DNA from: 2-02-FULL-55-14 sp964534125
GTDB taxonomy: Bacteria; Bacteroidota; Ignavibacteria; UBA10030
NCBI GenBank assembly: GCA_964534125.1
Contig: CAZHOJ010000001.1
Coordinates: 248,001 to 312,000 of the forward strand
DNA: 64,000 nucleotides
Reading direction: 5' to 3'
The notes under the pieces were generated by a model, which was not told the origin of the DNA, ran no database searches, and saw only the letters and a list, made by a program, of their open reading frames with translations. The translations under genes were made by a program, and so were the position numbers. How positions within the stretch are numbered: the first letter of the stretch is position 1; every line of letters starts with the position of its first letter. Shown one piece after another: positions 44,632 to 54,370 of this stretch.

Positions 44632-45672
44632 TTAGAATCCGTAGCCGACAGTGATCCTGTGTATGCCGCTCACCCCGAGTGCACTGTTCGAATCATTGAA
44701 CGCCCCGAACGAGGCATAGGCATAGTCGACCTTCAGATACATACCGGCGACGTTCTGCCTCATTCCGAAACCGCCTGTAAATCCTCCCTCATCTTTCGGA
44801 TATGAGTACCCCCCCCGCAGTGCAAATGCGTCCATGAACACATATTCAGCACCAAGAAGCAACTGTTCGGGATAGTCCCGCGGGTGTGTGATATCGACCA
44901 CCACGTTCAATGCATGTTCCATCCTGTCCATTTCGATGAAGTCGAGCGCGTTCATCGCAATTCCAATCTTGAAAAGGAGCGGGAGCTCAAACGCCTCCTT
45001 CTTGTACGTGACCTCAGTAGAGAAATTTCGGACGCACATGGCGAAGTCGAGGCTTTTAAATCCTGTCCGGTAGAGGATGCCGAAATCCGCGGAGAATGTG
45101 TTGACACTGTTGTCTTCGGCGATGAAATTGCCCGACCCATCGATATCGACAACCGAAGTGCCGAGTGACTGCCGCAGGTAACGGATGCTCCCCCCTACAG
45201 AGAACTTCACTGACAGGGCCTTCGCATACCCTATTCCCACTGCCATCGCAGCGGGTGAGAAGTCTCCCACATCGAGGTATCCTTGTTCATTCGGAGCAAC
45301 GATCGTGCCCTGCAGGGTCCCATAGTCGACACGAACGAACGAGATCCCGAAGACCCCAACATCAGTGCCGAATGGTATCAGACTCGCTGCTGCGTGAATG
45401 TACCGGATGTCTGCGATCCACTGGGTCGTTCCGAAGCTCAGGTCCAAGGAATGGTCCATCATCGCCATGGTTGCAGGATTGTATAACATCGCCGCTGAGG
45501 ACATGTTCAGGGCGGTAGACGCGTCCCCCAATGCACTTGCCCGCGCATCGACCGAAACGCCAAGAAACTTCAGTCCTGTCTGGGCTAGTTTCTTCTGTTC
45601 CTGTGCGGACGAGATGGACAGTGTGAGTCCGGCCAGCAGGAGGATCCTGAGCATCCTGGTTGTAGGTTTCAT
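44632..45672 (-). CDS. PorV/PorQ-family outer-membrane beta-barrel protein
   Basis: The 346-residue protein has a signal peptide (MLRILLLAGLTLSISSA) and the family pattern KFLGVSVDARASALGDAST followed by AMLYNPATMA. Alternating beta-strands end in ISV-type aromatic positions (HRITVGYGF). PorV is the shuttle that moves type IX cargo to the attachment complex. This copy sits beside two type IX-secreted or uptake genes, so it may be a dedicated partner of the product at 45703-47784. GGAGG precedes the ATG. Start and end gaps of 30-60 bp fit one operon. Confidence 0.88.
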   Translation of the reverse strand: MKPTTRMLRILLLAGLTLSISSAQEQKKLAQTGLKFLGVSVDARASALGDASTALNMSSAAMLYNPATMAMMDHSLDLSFGTTQWIADIRYIHAAASLIPFGTDVGVFGISFVRVDYGTLQGTIVAPNEQGYLDVGDFSPAAMAVGIGYAKALSVKFSVGGSIRYLRQSLGTSVVDIDGSGNFIAEDNSVNTFSADFGILYRTGFKSLDFAMCVRNFSTEVTYKKEAFELPLLFKIGIAMNALDFIEMDRMEHALNVVVDITHPRDYPEQLLLGAEYVFMDAFALRGGYSYPKDEGGFTGGFGMRQNVAGMYLKVDYAYASFGAFNDSNSALGVSGIHRITVGYGF

Positions 45673-45702
45673 GTCGCGTGCCTCCTCGCAAGCAATGGTC
45701 GC

Positions 45703-47784
45703 CTATCGGATGACCGCAAACTTGGTAATGTGTTTCTCTCCCGTGTCGCTGTTCACGATCAGGACGATGTAGATGCCGCTGACAACTATCTGGTTGGACG
45801 AGGTCACCGAATACCAGAACTCGTCACCGCTGCCATTGGTGTGTTCGATCGTCTTGATCAATTCGCCCAGTTCTGTGTAGATCTTGATCGTGCAGCGCCC
45901 CGGTATATTGTAGAATGCGATCTTGTCCTGGTCGATATCTCCCGGGAATCGTACACTGCCTGCCGCCGAGATGTTATACGGATTGGGCACTACTCGGATC
46001 TCGCTCATTGCTGTGCCGGCCTGCCTCAGAAGACGGGCCGGGTCGTAGGTCTGGGTGTAATATCGACCGCTGAGCAGAGCGCCAGCGGGTGTCGCAGGCC
46101 CCCCCGCCTGAGGAGACCCAATGCACTGCATGTAGTAGAAGTAGCTAAAGCCGCGAATGACATCGACGTCATCATACGAGGTCGTCCCTACAGGGAGATC
46201 GACGATCTTCTCGTACGGAGCATCCACGCTCCCGAGTGCGCGATAGATCTGGAAACCAACGGGGGGATTCGGGTCTCCGCCGTCAAGCGTCCAGCTGATC
46301 GAGATCTTGTCGCCCCCTGAGGTCACGTCGAAGGTCAGCGGTGGACGCGGCGGATCGGGTATGCTGAACCCGGCAGTATAGTTCTCCATCGCGCGGCGGA
46401 AGGTCTGGAACAGAGAGTCGCGACCCTGGAAGACGATCTTGTTCTTGTCTATTGCACTCATCGCACCCTCCCTGAACAATCTCCCGACCCGTACCTGCTC
46501 CTCGTAGCTGATGCTCGCGACACCCTCTGCCATAACAATACGCACGCTCTCCCCGGGACCGATCGTATACGGGCCATAGCCGTTGTTGAACGACGCCCCG
46601 CCGGAGCCCCCAAGGTTGGGTCCGGCAGTCTGTTGCCAGAAATCGCCGCTTGGCTCCACTCTGTCGGCATGCCTCGGACTCATATGACCCTTCGTCATGA
46701 GAGAATACTCCTGGGTCATCCGGTCCTTGTTGAAGGCGTTCGATCCTGCCAGGAAGAGCACGATATCTGAATCCTCGTATGTTGTCGTACTTGGCTGCGC
46801 CGGGTCGTCTGTCGTGTCGGTGGCCGACTTGTCCGCATGAAGCGTAATCACACCCATGAACTGCGATGCACCGAGCCTCCCGATCGTGTCGGCGGGATTA
46901 TTGTAGGGAATCGCCAGCTCGGGGATGGCCCACATGGGCCCACCGATATTGTCATAGGCGACCTCCTTTTCCGTTGCGAATCCATGCCAGGAAAACTGGG
47001 CGCGGAAATTCTCCCCGGGAGGATCAAGCTTCACGCCGTCGCCTCTCGCGTCGTTCATCGTGTTCTTTCCCCAACCGGTCGAGTTCCCGATGACATACCG
47101 GGTCGACTTGTTCACAGCATTCCTGTACGAGAAGAAAAAGTGGACCCCTGTCAGGGTCGTATTGGGAAGTTCGATGTCCGGATCGTCGTCTGTATTGCCG
47201 GTGTTCGTGAACACGTAGTCGTAGATCATGTAGTTGTCATTATATTGCTGGGCCCATTGGTAGATCTTCCTGGAGTAGGTAATCCCGAGCTGAGTATGCA
47301 CGACTGCTTCGAGCATCCTATCGGAGGGTAAGGAGCCGTCGGAGATATCCACCGTGACGTCCTTCTCGTACGAAAGATTGCCATCGACAGACACTTCGGT
47401 CGGCTGGAACTTCCCGGTCATTTCGAACTTCTGCGGATAGATCGCCCAAAAGGTCGGATTCCGGGGTCCATTGGTGATGACCTTGAATGGGTATAGATCA
47501 CCCGCCTCATCGGTGAAGTTTGTCGCCCCGATCCATAATCCCCGTGCTGCTTTCATGTCCTGGTACCTGTAAATTGCGGGCCACTGGAATCCGTCCTGCT
47601 GGCCTCCTGACATGGTCTGCCCTTCGGTCTCGCAGCCATTCTCACCATACCAATCATGGAGCGCTCCGGCATTCATCCAACGGACCCTCCATTGGGCATC
47701 AGACCTGGATCCAATGAATGCCAGGGAGACCAGAAGTGCGAGGAGGACCGGACTGAGGCTAGAGTTGGATCGTGTGACCATCAT
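45703..47784 (-). CDS. Secreted protein with type IX-like C-terminal sorting domain
   Basis: The product of about 693 residues has a signal peptide (SLSPVLLALLVSLAFIG). A large unrecognised beta-rich domain covers about 40-490, followed by a fibronectin type III-like part (FDVTSGGDKISISWTLDGG). The C-terminal end IRVVPNPYNIS, then ELGELIKTIEHTNGSG and VSGIYIVLI, is a variant sorting domain. The large domain recurs in part in the protein at 28420-31608. The ATG at 47784 has GGAGGG seven bases upstream. It lies between the TonB receptor and the PorV-like gene and may bind or degrade the sugar polymer. Confidence 0.8.
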   Translation of the reverse strand: MMVTRSNSSLSPVLLALLVSLAFIGSRSDAQWRVRWMNAGALHDWYGENGCETEGQTMSGGQQDGFQWPAIYRYQDMKAARGLWIGATNFTDEAGDLYPFKVITNGPRNPTFWAIYPQKFEMTGKFQPTEVSVDGNLSYEKDVTVDISDGSLPSDRMLEAVVHTQLGITYSRKIYQWAQQYNDNYMIYDYVFTNTGNTDDDPDIELPNTTLTGVHFFFSYRNAVNKSTRYVIGNSTGWGKNTMNDARGDGVKLDPPGENFRAQFSWHGFATEKEVAYDNIGGPMWAIPELAIPYNNPADTIGRLGASQFMGVITLHADKSATDTTDDPAQPSTTTYEDSDIVLFLAGSNAFNKDRMTQEYSLMTKGHMSPRHADRVEPSGDFWQQTAGPNLGGSGGASFNNGYGPYTIGPGESVRIVMAEGVASISYEEQVRVGRLFREGAMSAIDKNKIVFQGRDSLFQTFRRAMENYTAGFSIPDPPRPPLTFDVTSGGDKISISWTLDGGDPNPPVGFQIYRALGSVDAPYEKIVDLPVGTTSYDDVDVIRGFSYFYYMQCIGSPQAGGPATPAGALLSGRYYTQTYDPARLLRQAGTAMSEIRVVPNPYNISAAGSVRFPGDIDQDKIAFYNIPGRCTIKIYTELGELIKTIEHTNGSGDEFWYSVTSSNQIVVSGIYIVLIVNSDTGEKHITKFAVIR

Positions 47785-47828
47785 GGAAGTACCCTCCGTC
47801 ATCGGCTGGTTCATGGTCGATCACCGCC

Positions 47829-50800
47829 CTACAGGTCGACCGATACCCTGAATCCCCAGAAGAATGCCCTCGGATTCAGGAAAGTGAGATACGAGAGATT
47901 CGGCATATCGATATATGACTTGTTCTTCCGCCACTCCTCTTTTGTATCGTCCGGAGCTGATTCATCCCACGGTATGTATGGACCCACCCGGTAATCTCCC
48001 GGCTGATCGTCACCGTAGACCTGCGTGTATCCCGAAACTCCCTCAATGCCCTCCGGAAGATGGAGCGATGTCATGTATGCGTCGTAATCCTCCGCCGTGG
48101 CAAACCCGGCCCTGTAGTCCATGTACTTGTGATTCATAATATTGGTGACATCCATCGAAAGCTCGAGCCTCACGGGACCGAACCTGAAGGCCTTCGTAAG
48201 CCGAATGTCAATATTGACGAAGTCCCTCCATTGAATATTGTTCTGGTACCCTGGCTTCGAGCCCCCGGGCCCTGTCCAGGAAAAATAGCGCCCGGATTCC
48301 CATGAGCCGAGGACACTCAAGCGCCAATCTGCCAGAATGCCGATCCCTCCTAGTGCTGGACCGAAGTCTACCGGCGTGAAGACATCGATGTTCGCCCGGG
48401 CGTACGGTGTCGGCACGGGCTTGTCCTGTTCGAACGCTCGGGTATCGCGTTCGAACTGTCGCTGAAGGGCCGGATTCTCCGAGTATCTGCTCAGGCCGAA
48501 GAACCCATTCGACTGCACGCTATATGTATAATTGAGGAATCCCTGCACCCATTCTCCCCGAGATTTGCTGATGCTGACCTCGAATCCTCTCACATCCGCG
48601 TAGTTCGTGGGCTCAGGGGTGGAATAATTGACAGAGTTGTCTCGACTGGTGTACGTCACTGTACGCGTCTGATTCGAGACATCTTTGTAATATCCGGCAA
48701 GCCGCACCAAGACCTGATCTGAGATGTTATGTTCATACCCAAGTTCATACGCAACTGTGAGGGGGAGCGGCTTGTTCGGATCAGCGATGTAGGTGACATT
48801 CTTCTGCTGCTGGCTTGTCCGTAGCATGTAGAGGTCTTCAGGAACCGGCATCGAACGGAAGTGACCGTAGTTGAAGTACAGCTTGCTGTCTATGGAAATA
48901 GGGAATGACACACCGAGCCGTGGGCTCAGTGTCACGATTCGCTTCGTGTCCTCTTTCTGGAGCAAGCTGTCAATCCCCGGTGCATATTCGCCAGAAAATG
49001 CAGAATTATAGGGGTCGTAGCGGTACCATTGTCCTCCTGCATGGGAATAATCCAGTCGGATCCCGACGTTTGCCACCATACCCTCGAACTCCAGTTTGTC
49101 CTGCACGTACACTGCTCCGCGTACAGGGTAGGTGTGCCACTTCGAGTGGGTAAAACTGTTCAGAGAAGGCTCGACCAGAGCATAGTTCACGTCGTTGTCC
49201 GTATACACGAATTCGGCCCCGACCTTGAAGAAATGGTACTGGTCATACTGTGTCGCGAGGTCAATCCTGAGCGTGTACGTTGTGAGCCGGCTGGTATCAC
49301 GAGAATTGCTGAATCCCAATCCCATATTCATGGACGATCCTATCCCTGCACTTTGACCACTCCGATATCCATAGGGTGCTTCATCATAGAACGCATCGCC
49401 AAACTGATAGAGTGTCTCTGTGTCGCGCGAACGTCCGGGATTCGAGTCGTACGCGAAGGCGACCCGGCTGAGGGAAACATCGTAGTAGGTGGCGGAGCTG
49501 AGAACATGCGAGAACTTTGCTCCCAACGTCTTCATGCTCACTCGGGTAGGATTCCAGTAATCTGTCGCGAAGACCCTTCCATCGAGGTAGCTCGCGCTTG
49601 CTCGGAGGTCGAGCTGCGGCGCGATCGACTCGGATGATCGGAAGATGCCGGGACCTCCGCTTCGGCTGCTGTTCGTTCCCATTCTCTTTCCCATGAGCCC
49701 ATCAAGCGTGAGCTTCATGCCTGTGCCAATATCGGATGTCAGTTTCAGCTGATAATTGTACTCCCTGTAGGAATCGTCGGAGAGCGGGATAAAATACATT
49801 TCACGTGAACTGCGATACGAGAGAGCAAAGCGGAGGTTCCCAAGCACTTCAGCAACGACGGGAACGGGCCCGGCAATTATCATATCGACATCATAGTCAG
49901 GCTTCTCGATGTCGAACTCCTTCCTATGCTGCCAGAGGAACACCTGTTGTGCCGCGAGAGGAGTGAGGTCATTTGACGGGTCAGAGTCACTGACAAGCTC
50001 CTGGGAGACCTTGTTCCAGCCCCGAAATGGCTGGAATTGCTTCTGGGTATGGTCGTCCCAGGCCCCATTGGTAGTCCCGCTCCAACAGACGGCATCGTCG
50101 ACGTACGGCCGGATCCAGTACGAGTCGAGGGCGTTCGGCGAACCCCCAAAATATTTCGGACCAGCAGCCCTGTACCGACCAAGCACTCCGACGTGGTACG
50201 AGTCCGTGCGCCCTTCCTTTGTGACCACATTGACGACGCCTGACCGGATATTACCGAACTCAGCATTAAAGCCCCCGGTCTGCACCTGCACTTGTTCTAT
50301 CGAGGTGAGACTGATGACGGTAAATGGCTTGTTGTCACGCTCGTCCCGAAGAGTAAGACCATCGACCACGAATGCCGTCTCATCAGCACTTCCACCTCGT
50401 ATAACGAGCCCCCCCTCTGCGCTCGTCTCGACACCGGGCTGCAGCGCAACAGCATCAGAGAGCGTCGCAACGGGCAGTCTGTTGATCTCCTCAATCTGTA
50501 TGTTCGCCGTACTGGCAGAAAGGTCCTGGCGTACGACTGGCCGTTCGGCCACGACCGTGATCTCGCCGACTTGAATGGCCTCTTCGACAAGCCGGACGTC
50601 GATGGAGGTCGTGAGGTCGATGTTCACCACGACATCGATGACGACGGCAGGAGCGTATCCGAGAGATGTGACCCGCATTGCAAATTGACCGGGTGGCACG
50701 CTCACGATGACATAGTAGCCATTGACATCTGTTGCCGCCCCCACTCGGGTCCCCTCCACGATAACATTCGCTCCGACGATTGGCTCGCCTGTTCTTGCAT

Positions 50801-50894
50801 CGTGCACGAATCCTGCGATTTTGCCTGATTGTGCGATGAGAGGGATTGACGGCAACACGAGGACGAGAAGGATGAGATACAGTCTCTGTCTCAT
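47829..50894 (-). CDS. TonB-dependent receptor with carboxypeptidase-like N-terminal domain
   Basis: The 1021-residue outer-membrane protein has a signal peptide (MRQRLYLILLVLVLPSIPL). A CarboxypepD_reg-like domain (KIAGFVHDARTGEPIVGANV, residues about 25-105), a plug domain (IRGGSADETAFVVDGLTLRD near 180-200), and a 22-strand barrel to the end follow. It imports a large substrate across the outer membrane using TonB. It resembles SusC-type receptors, but no SusD lipoprotein gene is next to it. It heads the sugar locus on this strand, followed 44 bp later by the secreted protein and the PorV-like gene. GGAG upstream of the ATG at 50894 supports the start. Confidence 0.93.
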   Translation of the reverse strand: MRQRLYLILLVLVLPSIPLIAQSGKIAGFVHDARTGEPIVGANVIVEGTRVGAATDVNGYYVIVSVPPGQFAMRVTSLGYAPAVVIDVVVNIDLTTSIDVRLVEEAIQVGEITVVAERPVVRQDLSASTANIQIEEINRLPVATLSDAVALQPGVETSAEGGLVIRGGSADETAFVVDGLTLRDERDNKPFTVISLTSIEQVQVQTGGFNAEFGNIRSGVVNVVTKEGRTDSYHVGVLGRYRAAGPKYFGGSPNALDSYWIRPYVDDAVCWSGTTNGAWDDHTQKQFQPFRGWNKVSQELVSDSDPSNDLTPLAAQQVFLWQHRKEFDIEKPDYDVDMIIAGPVPVVAEVLGNLRFALSYRSSREMYFIPLSDDSYREYNYQLKLTSDIGTGMKLTLDGLMGKRMGTNSSRSGGPGIFRSSESIAPQLDLRASASYLDGRVFATDYWNPTRVSMKTLGAKFSHVLSSATYYDVSLSRVAFAYDSNPGRSRDTETLYQFGDAFYDEAPYGYRSGQSAGIGSSMNMGLGFSNSRDTSRLTTYTLRIDLATQYDQYHFFKVGAEFVYTDNDVNYALVEPSLNSFTHSKWHTYPVRGAVYVQDKLEFEGMVANVGIRLDYSHAGGQWYRYDPYNSAFSGEYAPGIDSLLQKEDTKRIVTLSPRLGVSFPISIDSKLYFNYGHFRSMPVPEDLYMLRTSQQQKNVTYIADPNKPLPLTVAYELGYEHNISDQVLVRLAGYYKDVSNQTRTVTYTSRDNSVNYSTPEPTNYADVRGFEVSISKSRGEWVQGFLNYTYSVQSNGFFGLSRYSENPALQRQFERDTRAFEQDKPVPTPYARANIDVFTPVDFGPALGGIGILADWRLSVLGSWESGRYFSWTGPGGSKPGYQNNIQWRDFVNIDIRLTKAFRFGPVRLELSMDVTNIMNHKYMDYRAGFATAEDYDAYMTSLHLPEGIEGVSGYTQVYGDDQPGDYRVGPYIPWDESAPDDTKEEWRKNKSYIDMPNLSYLTFLNPRAFFWGFRVSVDL

Positions 50895-51541
50895 TGCCTG
50901 TGCTCCTTTTGGAAACGAGATGATGTTCACCTGCGTTCTCGCTGCGGAAGAATCGAGATGGTCAACGGCTGGGATGTACCCTGGAGGAAAGTCCTGAGAG
51001 CGATTTGCATCCGCTCGGATAGCGCGCTACTTGTATTCAATCCAGCACCGGAGGGGATTGGGCGGAGGGGAAGAGGAACGTTTTCACGGCGGAAGATGCG
51101 TTGCGCACAGGGTGTGGCCAGAACGCACATTGGTACCTGCGCTCCAACGCGGGATGGAATCGGCCGTCAGAAGGATCGCTCACGAGTCTCCTGCCTGGAA
51201 GAGCGTTCGTGCAGACCCGCAGCACTGTGCTGTCGCGGTCGAAACATGGTTGCTAGGTGCTGACGCCGCACGGAATGTTGACCTTTTTGGAGAGAGAGTC
51301 AAGGGAACGATGTACCAACTCTCGGTATGGCGATTCGTATCCTCCCGCCTTGAACACTGTTTTTAACAATAGGAATGATTATTTCGTGCACCCTTTGAGA
51401 TTGTCGAATGATGATGGAGTCGATTGCATGTTACGGTTGACTTCTCTACTTTTGCCGGTGCGTACCGTATCGATTCGTCGCGGTACGTCAATACCCGTCA
51501 CTCTCCACCCACGTCGCTCGACAAAGGGACAAGGTGGCGCC
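50895..51541. other. Divergent intergenic region between TonB receptor and TIG lipoprotein genes
   Basis: About 650 bases with no supported gene. It must contain the promoters of the sugar locus (minus) and of the lipoprotein gene (plus). No clear operator or -35/-10 pair could be identified by eye, and no regulatory gene is adjacent. Confidence 0.5.
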
Positions 51542-52768
51542 ATGAATCGAACCTGTTACTTCCTGCGTTCGGCAAGCCTTCCGATCACCCTCTTCCTTCT
51601 CCTGCTCGGAGCCGGTTGTGCTGAGCAAGCCGACACTGGGAGCCTTTTTGATCCCACTTATCAGGCGCCGCGACCGGATCCCACCATCACAGCCATCTCC
51701 CCGATGGACTCGGCCTTTGCCGGCGTTGACACCTTGACAATCACAGGGATGTATTTCTCCCCGACTACTGCAGAGAATACCGTCCACTTCGACGCGGAGG
51801 TCGCCCACGTACTCACCGCGACGCCGACGGAACTCCGGTTCGTCGCTCCGTACCTCCTCGGTGAAATGATCGATGTGAAGCTTGATGTCAAGGGTGCGAC
51901 GAAGTTCTCGAACACGCTCCCGTACCATTTGAAACCTGCCATTGTGCCGTATGGAGACCTGGGAAAGCTTGACATCGTACGATCGATCGCTACCGATCAG
52001 GCAGGCAACCTCTACTTGTCCATGCAATCGCCGGCAGGCGGGGGGATCATAGAGAGGGTCGACGTCAGCGGAGTTCGGACGAACTATGTGGCCGCATCTC
52101 CCGGCGTTGTCAACTGGACCGGCCTGCGGGTGGGATCAGGGGGTGCTCTGTTCGCGGCGAGGGGCGTCCGCGCGATCTATCGGTTCCCGCCGGGCGGGGG
52201 AGCAGCCGCAGCACTTTGGAAGGCGTTGCCCATCGGTGTTTCGATCGTTGACCTGGACTTTGATGCGAGCGGTAACATGTGGGCGGGGGGCAAGAACGAG
52301 AGCGTCTACTGCATCGACCCAAGCACAAGTCACACGGCCCGACCATTCGACGCACAAGTGCGATCACTGAGGGTTTACAATGGATATCTGTATGCAGCAG
52401 CGAGTGTGGCATCGGCTGAGAAAATCGTGCGCGCCGAGATCATAGGGGACAGCCTGGGGGCAATGGAGGACTACTTCGATCTCGCTGCCCTCAACGATAG
52501 CACGCTGATGGCATTAGCTCTCACCTTCTCGTCGGATGGCAAGCTCATTGTTGCCACAGGCACACCACCAGCCATCGTCATTGTATCTCCCGATAAGTCT
52601 TTCGTGAGCCGGCACAGTGACTACACTGACCTCATGAGCCCGTCCACGATAGCGTTGGCTTGGGGGAACGGAGGAGACCTCTTCGCAGTGGCAGGTGATG
52701 GATCGACAAGCGGTCTACTTGTGAAGATTCTAACGAATATGACATCAGCACCGTATTACGGACAATAA
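51542..52768 (+). CDS. Lipoprotein with IPT/TIG domain and beta-propeller
   Basis: The 408-residue product has a signal sequence with lipobox (LLLLGAGC, Cys near residue 25). An IPT/TIG domain follows (PTITAISPMDSAFAGVDTLT, about 45-125). Beyond that are NHL/SGL-type blades (SIATDQAGNLYLSM, LDFDASGNMWAGG, LTFSSDGKLIVATG). TIG-propeller lipoproteins in FCB bacteria are often surface glycan-binding partners of TonB receptors. The divergent position next to the receptor gene supports such a role. The ATG at 51542 is chosen over 51257 because it begins the signal peptide and has AAGGTGG upstream. Confidence 0.8.
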   Translation: MNRTCYFLRSASLPITLFLLLLGAGCAEQADTGSLFDPTYQAPRPDPTITAISPMDSAFAGVDTLTITGMYFSPTTAENTVHFDAEVAHVLTATPTELRFVAPYLLGEMIDVKLDVKGATKFSNTLPYHLKPAIVPYGDLGKLDIVRSIATDQAGNLYLSMQSPAGGGIIERVDVSGVRTNYVAASPGVVNWTGLRVGSGGALFAARGVRAIYRFPPGGGAAAALWKALPIGVSIVDLDFDASGNMWAGGKNESVYCIDPSTSHTARPFDAQVRSLRVYNGYLYAAASVASAEKIVRAEIIGDSLGAMEDYFDLAALNDSTLMALALTFSSDGKLIVATGTPPAIVIVSPDKSFVSRHSDYTDLMSPSTIALAWGNGGDLFAVAGDGSTSGLLVKILTNMTSAPYYGQ

Positions 52769-53482
52769 GTAATCCCCATAGGCTTCTCCCCTTCCCATCA
52801 GGACCCGCCCATGCGGGGCCCAGCTGACCTTCTCCGCTGATTCAAGGCGGTTGACAGGGTGATCGATGCTTAAGGCGAGGTGACGGTCTCAAGTGGGAAT
52901 GTCGTCCCCGCCTGCTTCTGTCGTGGATTTCCCTGACATTGCGCCTTGCGAACCCTACAAACGTTCGCTACCGAGGCACGGCTGTAGGATTATCAGACCT
53001 TCCCATTGAAGATCCGCTCGACAATATTGAGGCAAAGCAGTTGATTTCTCGCAAAGACACTTGTACCAATCATGTGGAATTCTCAGGGATATCTGAGATG
53101 TGCGGCCCTCGCAACGCATGAAACTCACGACAACCATCGTGCAATTTCGCTGCCAGCTATCTGAGGGCCATCTCTGTAATAAGGTAATTTTTTTCAGGGT
53201 GCAGAGGGTTCCCCTTAGGGCTACTCAGTATAGCACGCAAGAGGTCCTGGCAAATCGCCGGGACCTCTCTGTTTTTCGAGGATTTCGCAAAGTGCTTCGA
53301 TCGCTAGGCTGAGTCGATCGATCAAGTCCCCGTATGTATCCGGTAGGATTGTAGCACCTCCACCACTTACGATCCCGAATGCCGTCGACAGTGTGCTCCA
53401 AGATCTGTCGCTGGTTCCACCTGGCCGCCGATCTGTAGTGTCGCTTCAGCACATGTTGCCATCTGAACGGTTGTGGAAGGTG
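52769..53482. other. Intergenic region with a terminator but no gene
   Basis: About 700 bases between the plus-strand lipoprotein gene and the minus-strand 7TM gene. No gene is supported. A GC-rich stem (CCCGC-CCAT-GCGGG) lies near 52805-52820, 40 bp after the lipoprotein stop, and a stronger terminator is at 53240-53276. Confidence 0.5.
53240..53276 (+). terminator. Strong rho-independent terminator (plus strand)
   Basis: AGAGGTCC pairs with GGACCTCT, with an inner GGC/GCC, followed by CTGTTTTT. It is 470 bases after the lipoprotein stop, farther than a normal gene terminator, so it may end a read-through tail or a separate small RNA. Confidence 0.75.
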
Positions 53483-54322
53483 CTACGAATCCGGGAAGTA
53501 TTTCTCCGAACACTCCGGGCAGAATCCATGCGTGAAGGCTGCCTGGGTCCTATCCTGGACATATTGTTCCACCTGATGCCAATCACCGCATTCATCCCTG
53601 ATCCTCTTACAGCCGGCGCAGATGGGCAGGATGCCTTCGAGTTGCCGGACGCTGCTGAGCGCGGCGACCAGATCATATTCCACCCGCTGAAGATACAGGA
53701 TGGTCAAGCCGAACATCATGGCGAGGAAGAGCAATCCATACACGAGGACCGACCATTGTTCCACCGGTCCGGTATGCAGGAAGTCCGGTGGCACTGACGG
53801 CGCGACACTTATCATGACGATACGGACGATGCTCCAGGCGATAGTCGCCACCATGATGACTGGGACAATGAACGTGTGCCCCTTGAGAAACTCTGCCTTC
53901 GTCCGGCGAAGGACAACGAGCATGATTGCGTTGGGCAGTATGATCCCGATGCTCGCGACGATGATACGGGACCCGAGATCGGGAGCGTTGACCGCATAGT
54001 ACGACTGGATGATGCCTACAATGATCACCGGAAGAGCAAGAAACATCCACGATACTTTTTTGCCGATGAAACGGAGCAGACCCATGCTGATGAGCCATAC
54101 TGCGCCCACGGCGAGCATATTCCCGAGAACGATCGACAACAACACCGGGATCTCACCCCGGAGCCCGATAAGGAGACTTGCACCAAAATACGATGCCCCG
54201 GAAATCGCCCAGCACCGGAAGCCGGCGTACGTTTTTCGGGTCAGCGAGATGTAGATGAGCCCGAAAGCCATCACTCCCCCTATACCGCTCGTCATCATGA
54301 ACAGCGTCTTCATGTCAAGCAT
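53483..54322 (-). CDS. Seven-helix membrane protein with Cys-rich sensory tail
   Basis: The 279-residue protein has seven membrane helices (about residues 5-25, 31-52, 58-80, 85-105, 116-136, 149-172 and 185-207) and a short linker. A 50-residue tail follows, LEGILPICAGCKRIRDECGD to HGFCPECSEKYFPDS. The tail has two CxxC pairs and is a module usually found at the end of response regulators and PAS proteins. It has no kinase, cyclase or phosphatase domain of its own. It lies downstream of the hybrid kinase gene (48 bp gap) and may sense a ligand for it. Tail function is unknown in the family. Confidence 0.8.
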   Translation of the reverse strand: MLDMKTLFMMTSGIGGVMAFGLIYISLTRKTYAGFRCWAISGASYFGASLLIGLRGEIPVLLSIVLGNMLAVGAVWLISMGLLRFIGKKVSWMFLALPVIIVGIIQSYYAVNAPDLGSRIIVASIGIILPNAIMLVVLRRTKAEFLKGHTFIVPVIMVATIAWSIVRIVMISVAPSVPPDFLHTGPVEQWSVLVYGLLFLAMMFGLTILYLQRVEYDLVAALSSVRQLEGILPICAGCKRIRDECGDWHQVEQYVQDRTQAAFTHGFCPECSEKYFPDS

Positions 54323-54370
54323 CGAACGACCCCACTTTTTCCACCGCGGCGGTCTGTCGCTGTCGTCTTG

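Noticed and set aside
47829..50894. A full SusCD pair
   Set aside because: The TonB receptor fits SusC-like architecture, but no SusD-type lipoprotein with TPR helices is adjacent. The nearest lipoprotein is a TIG/propeller protein.
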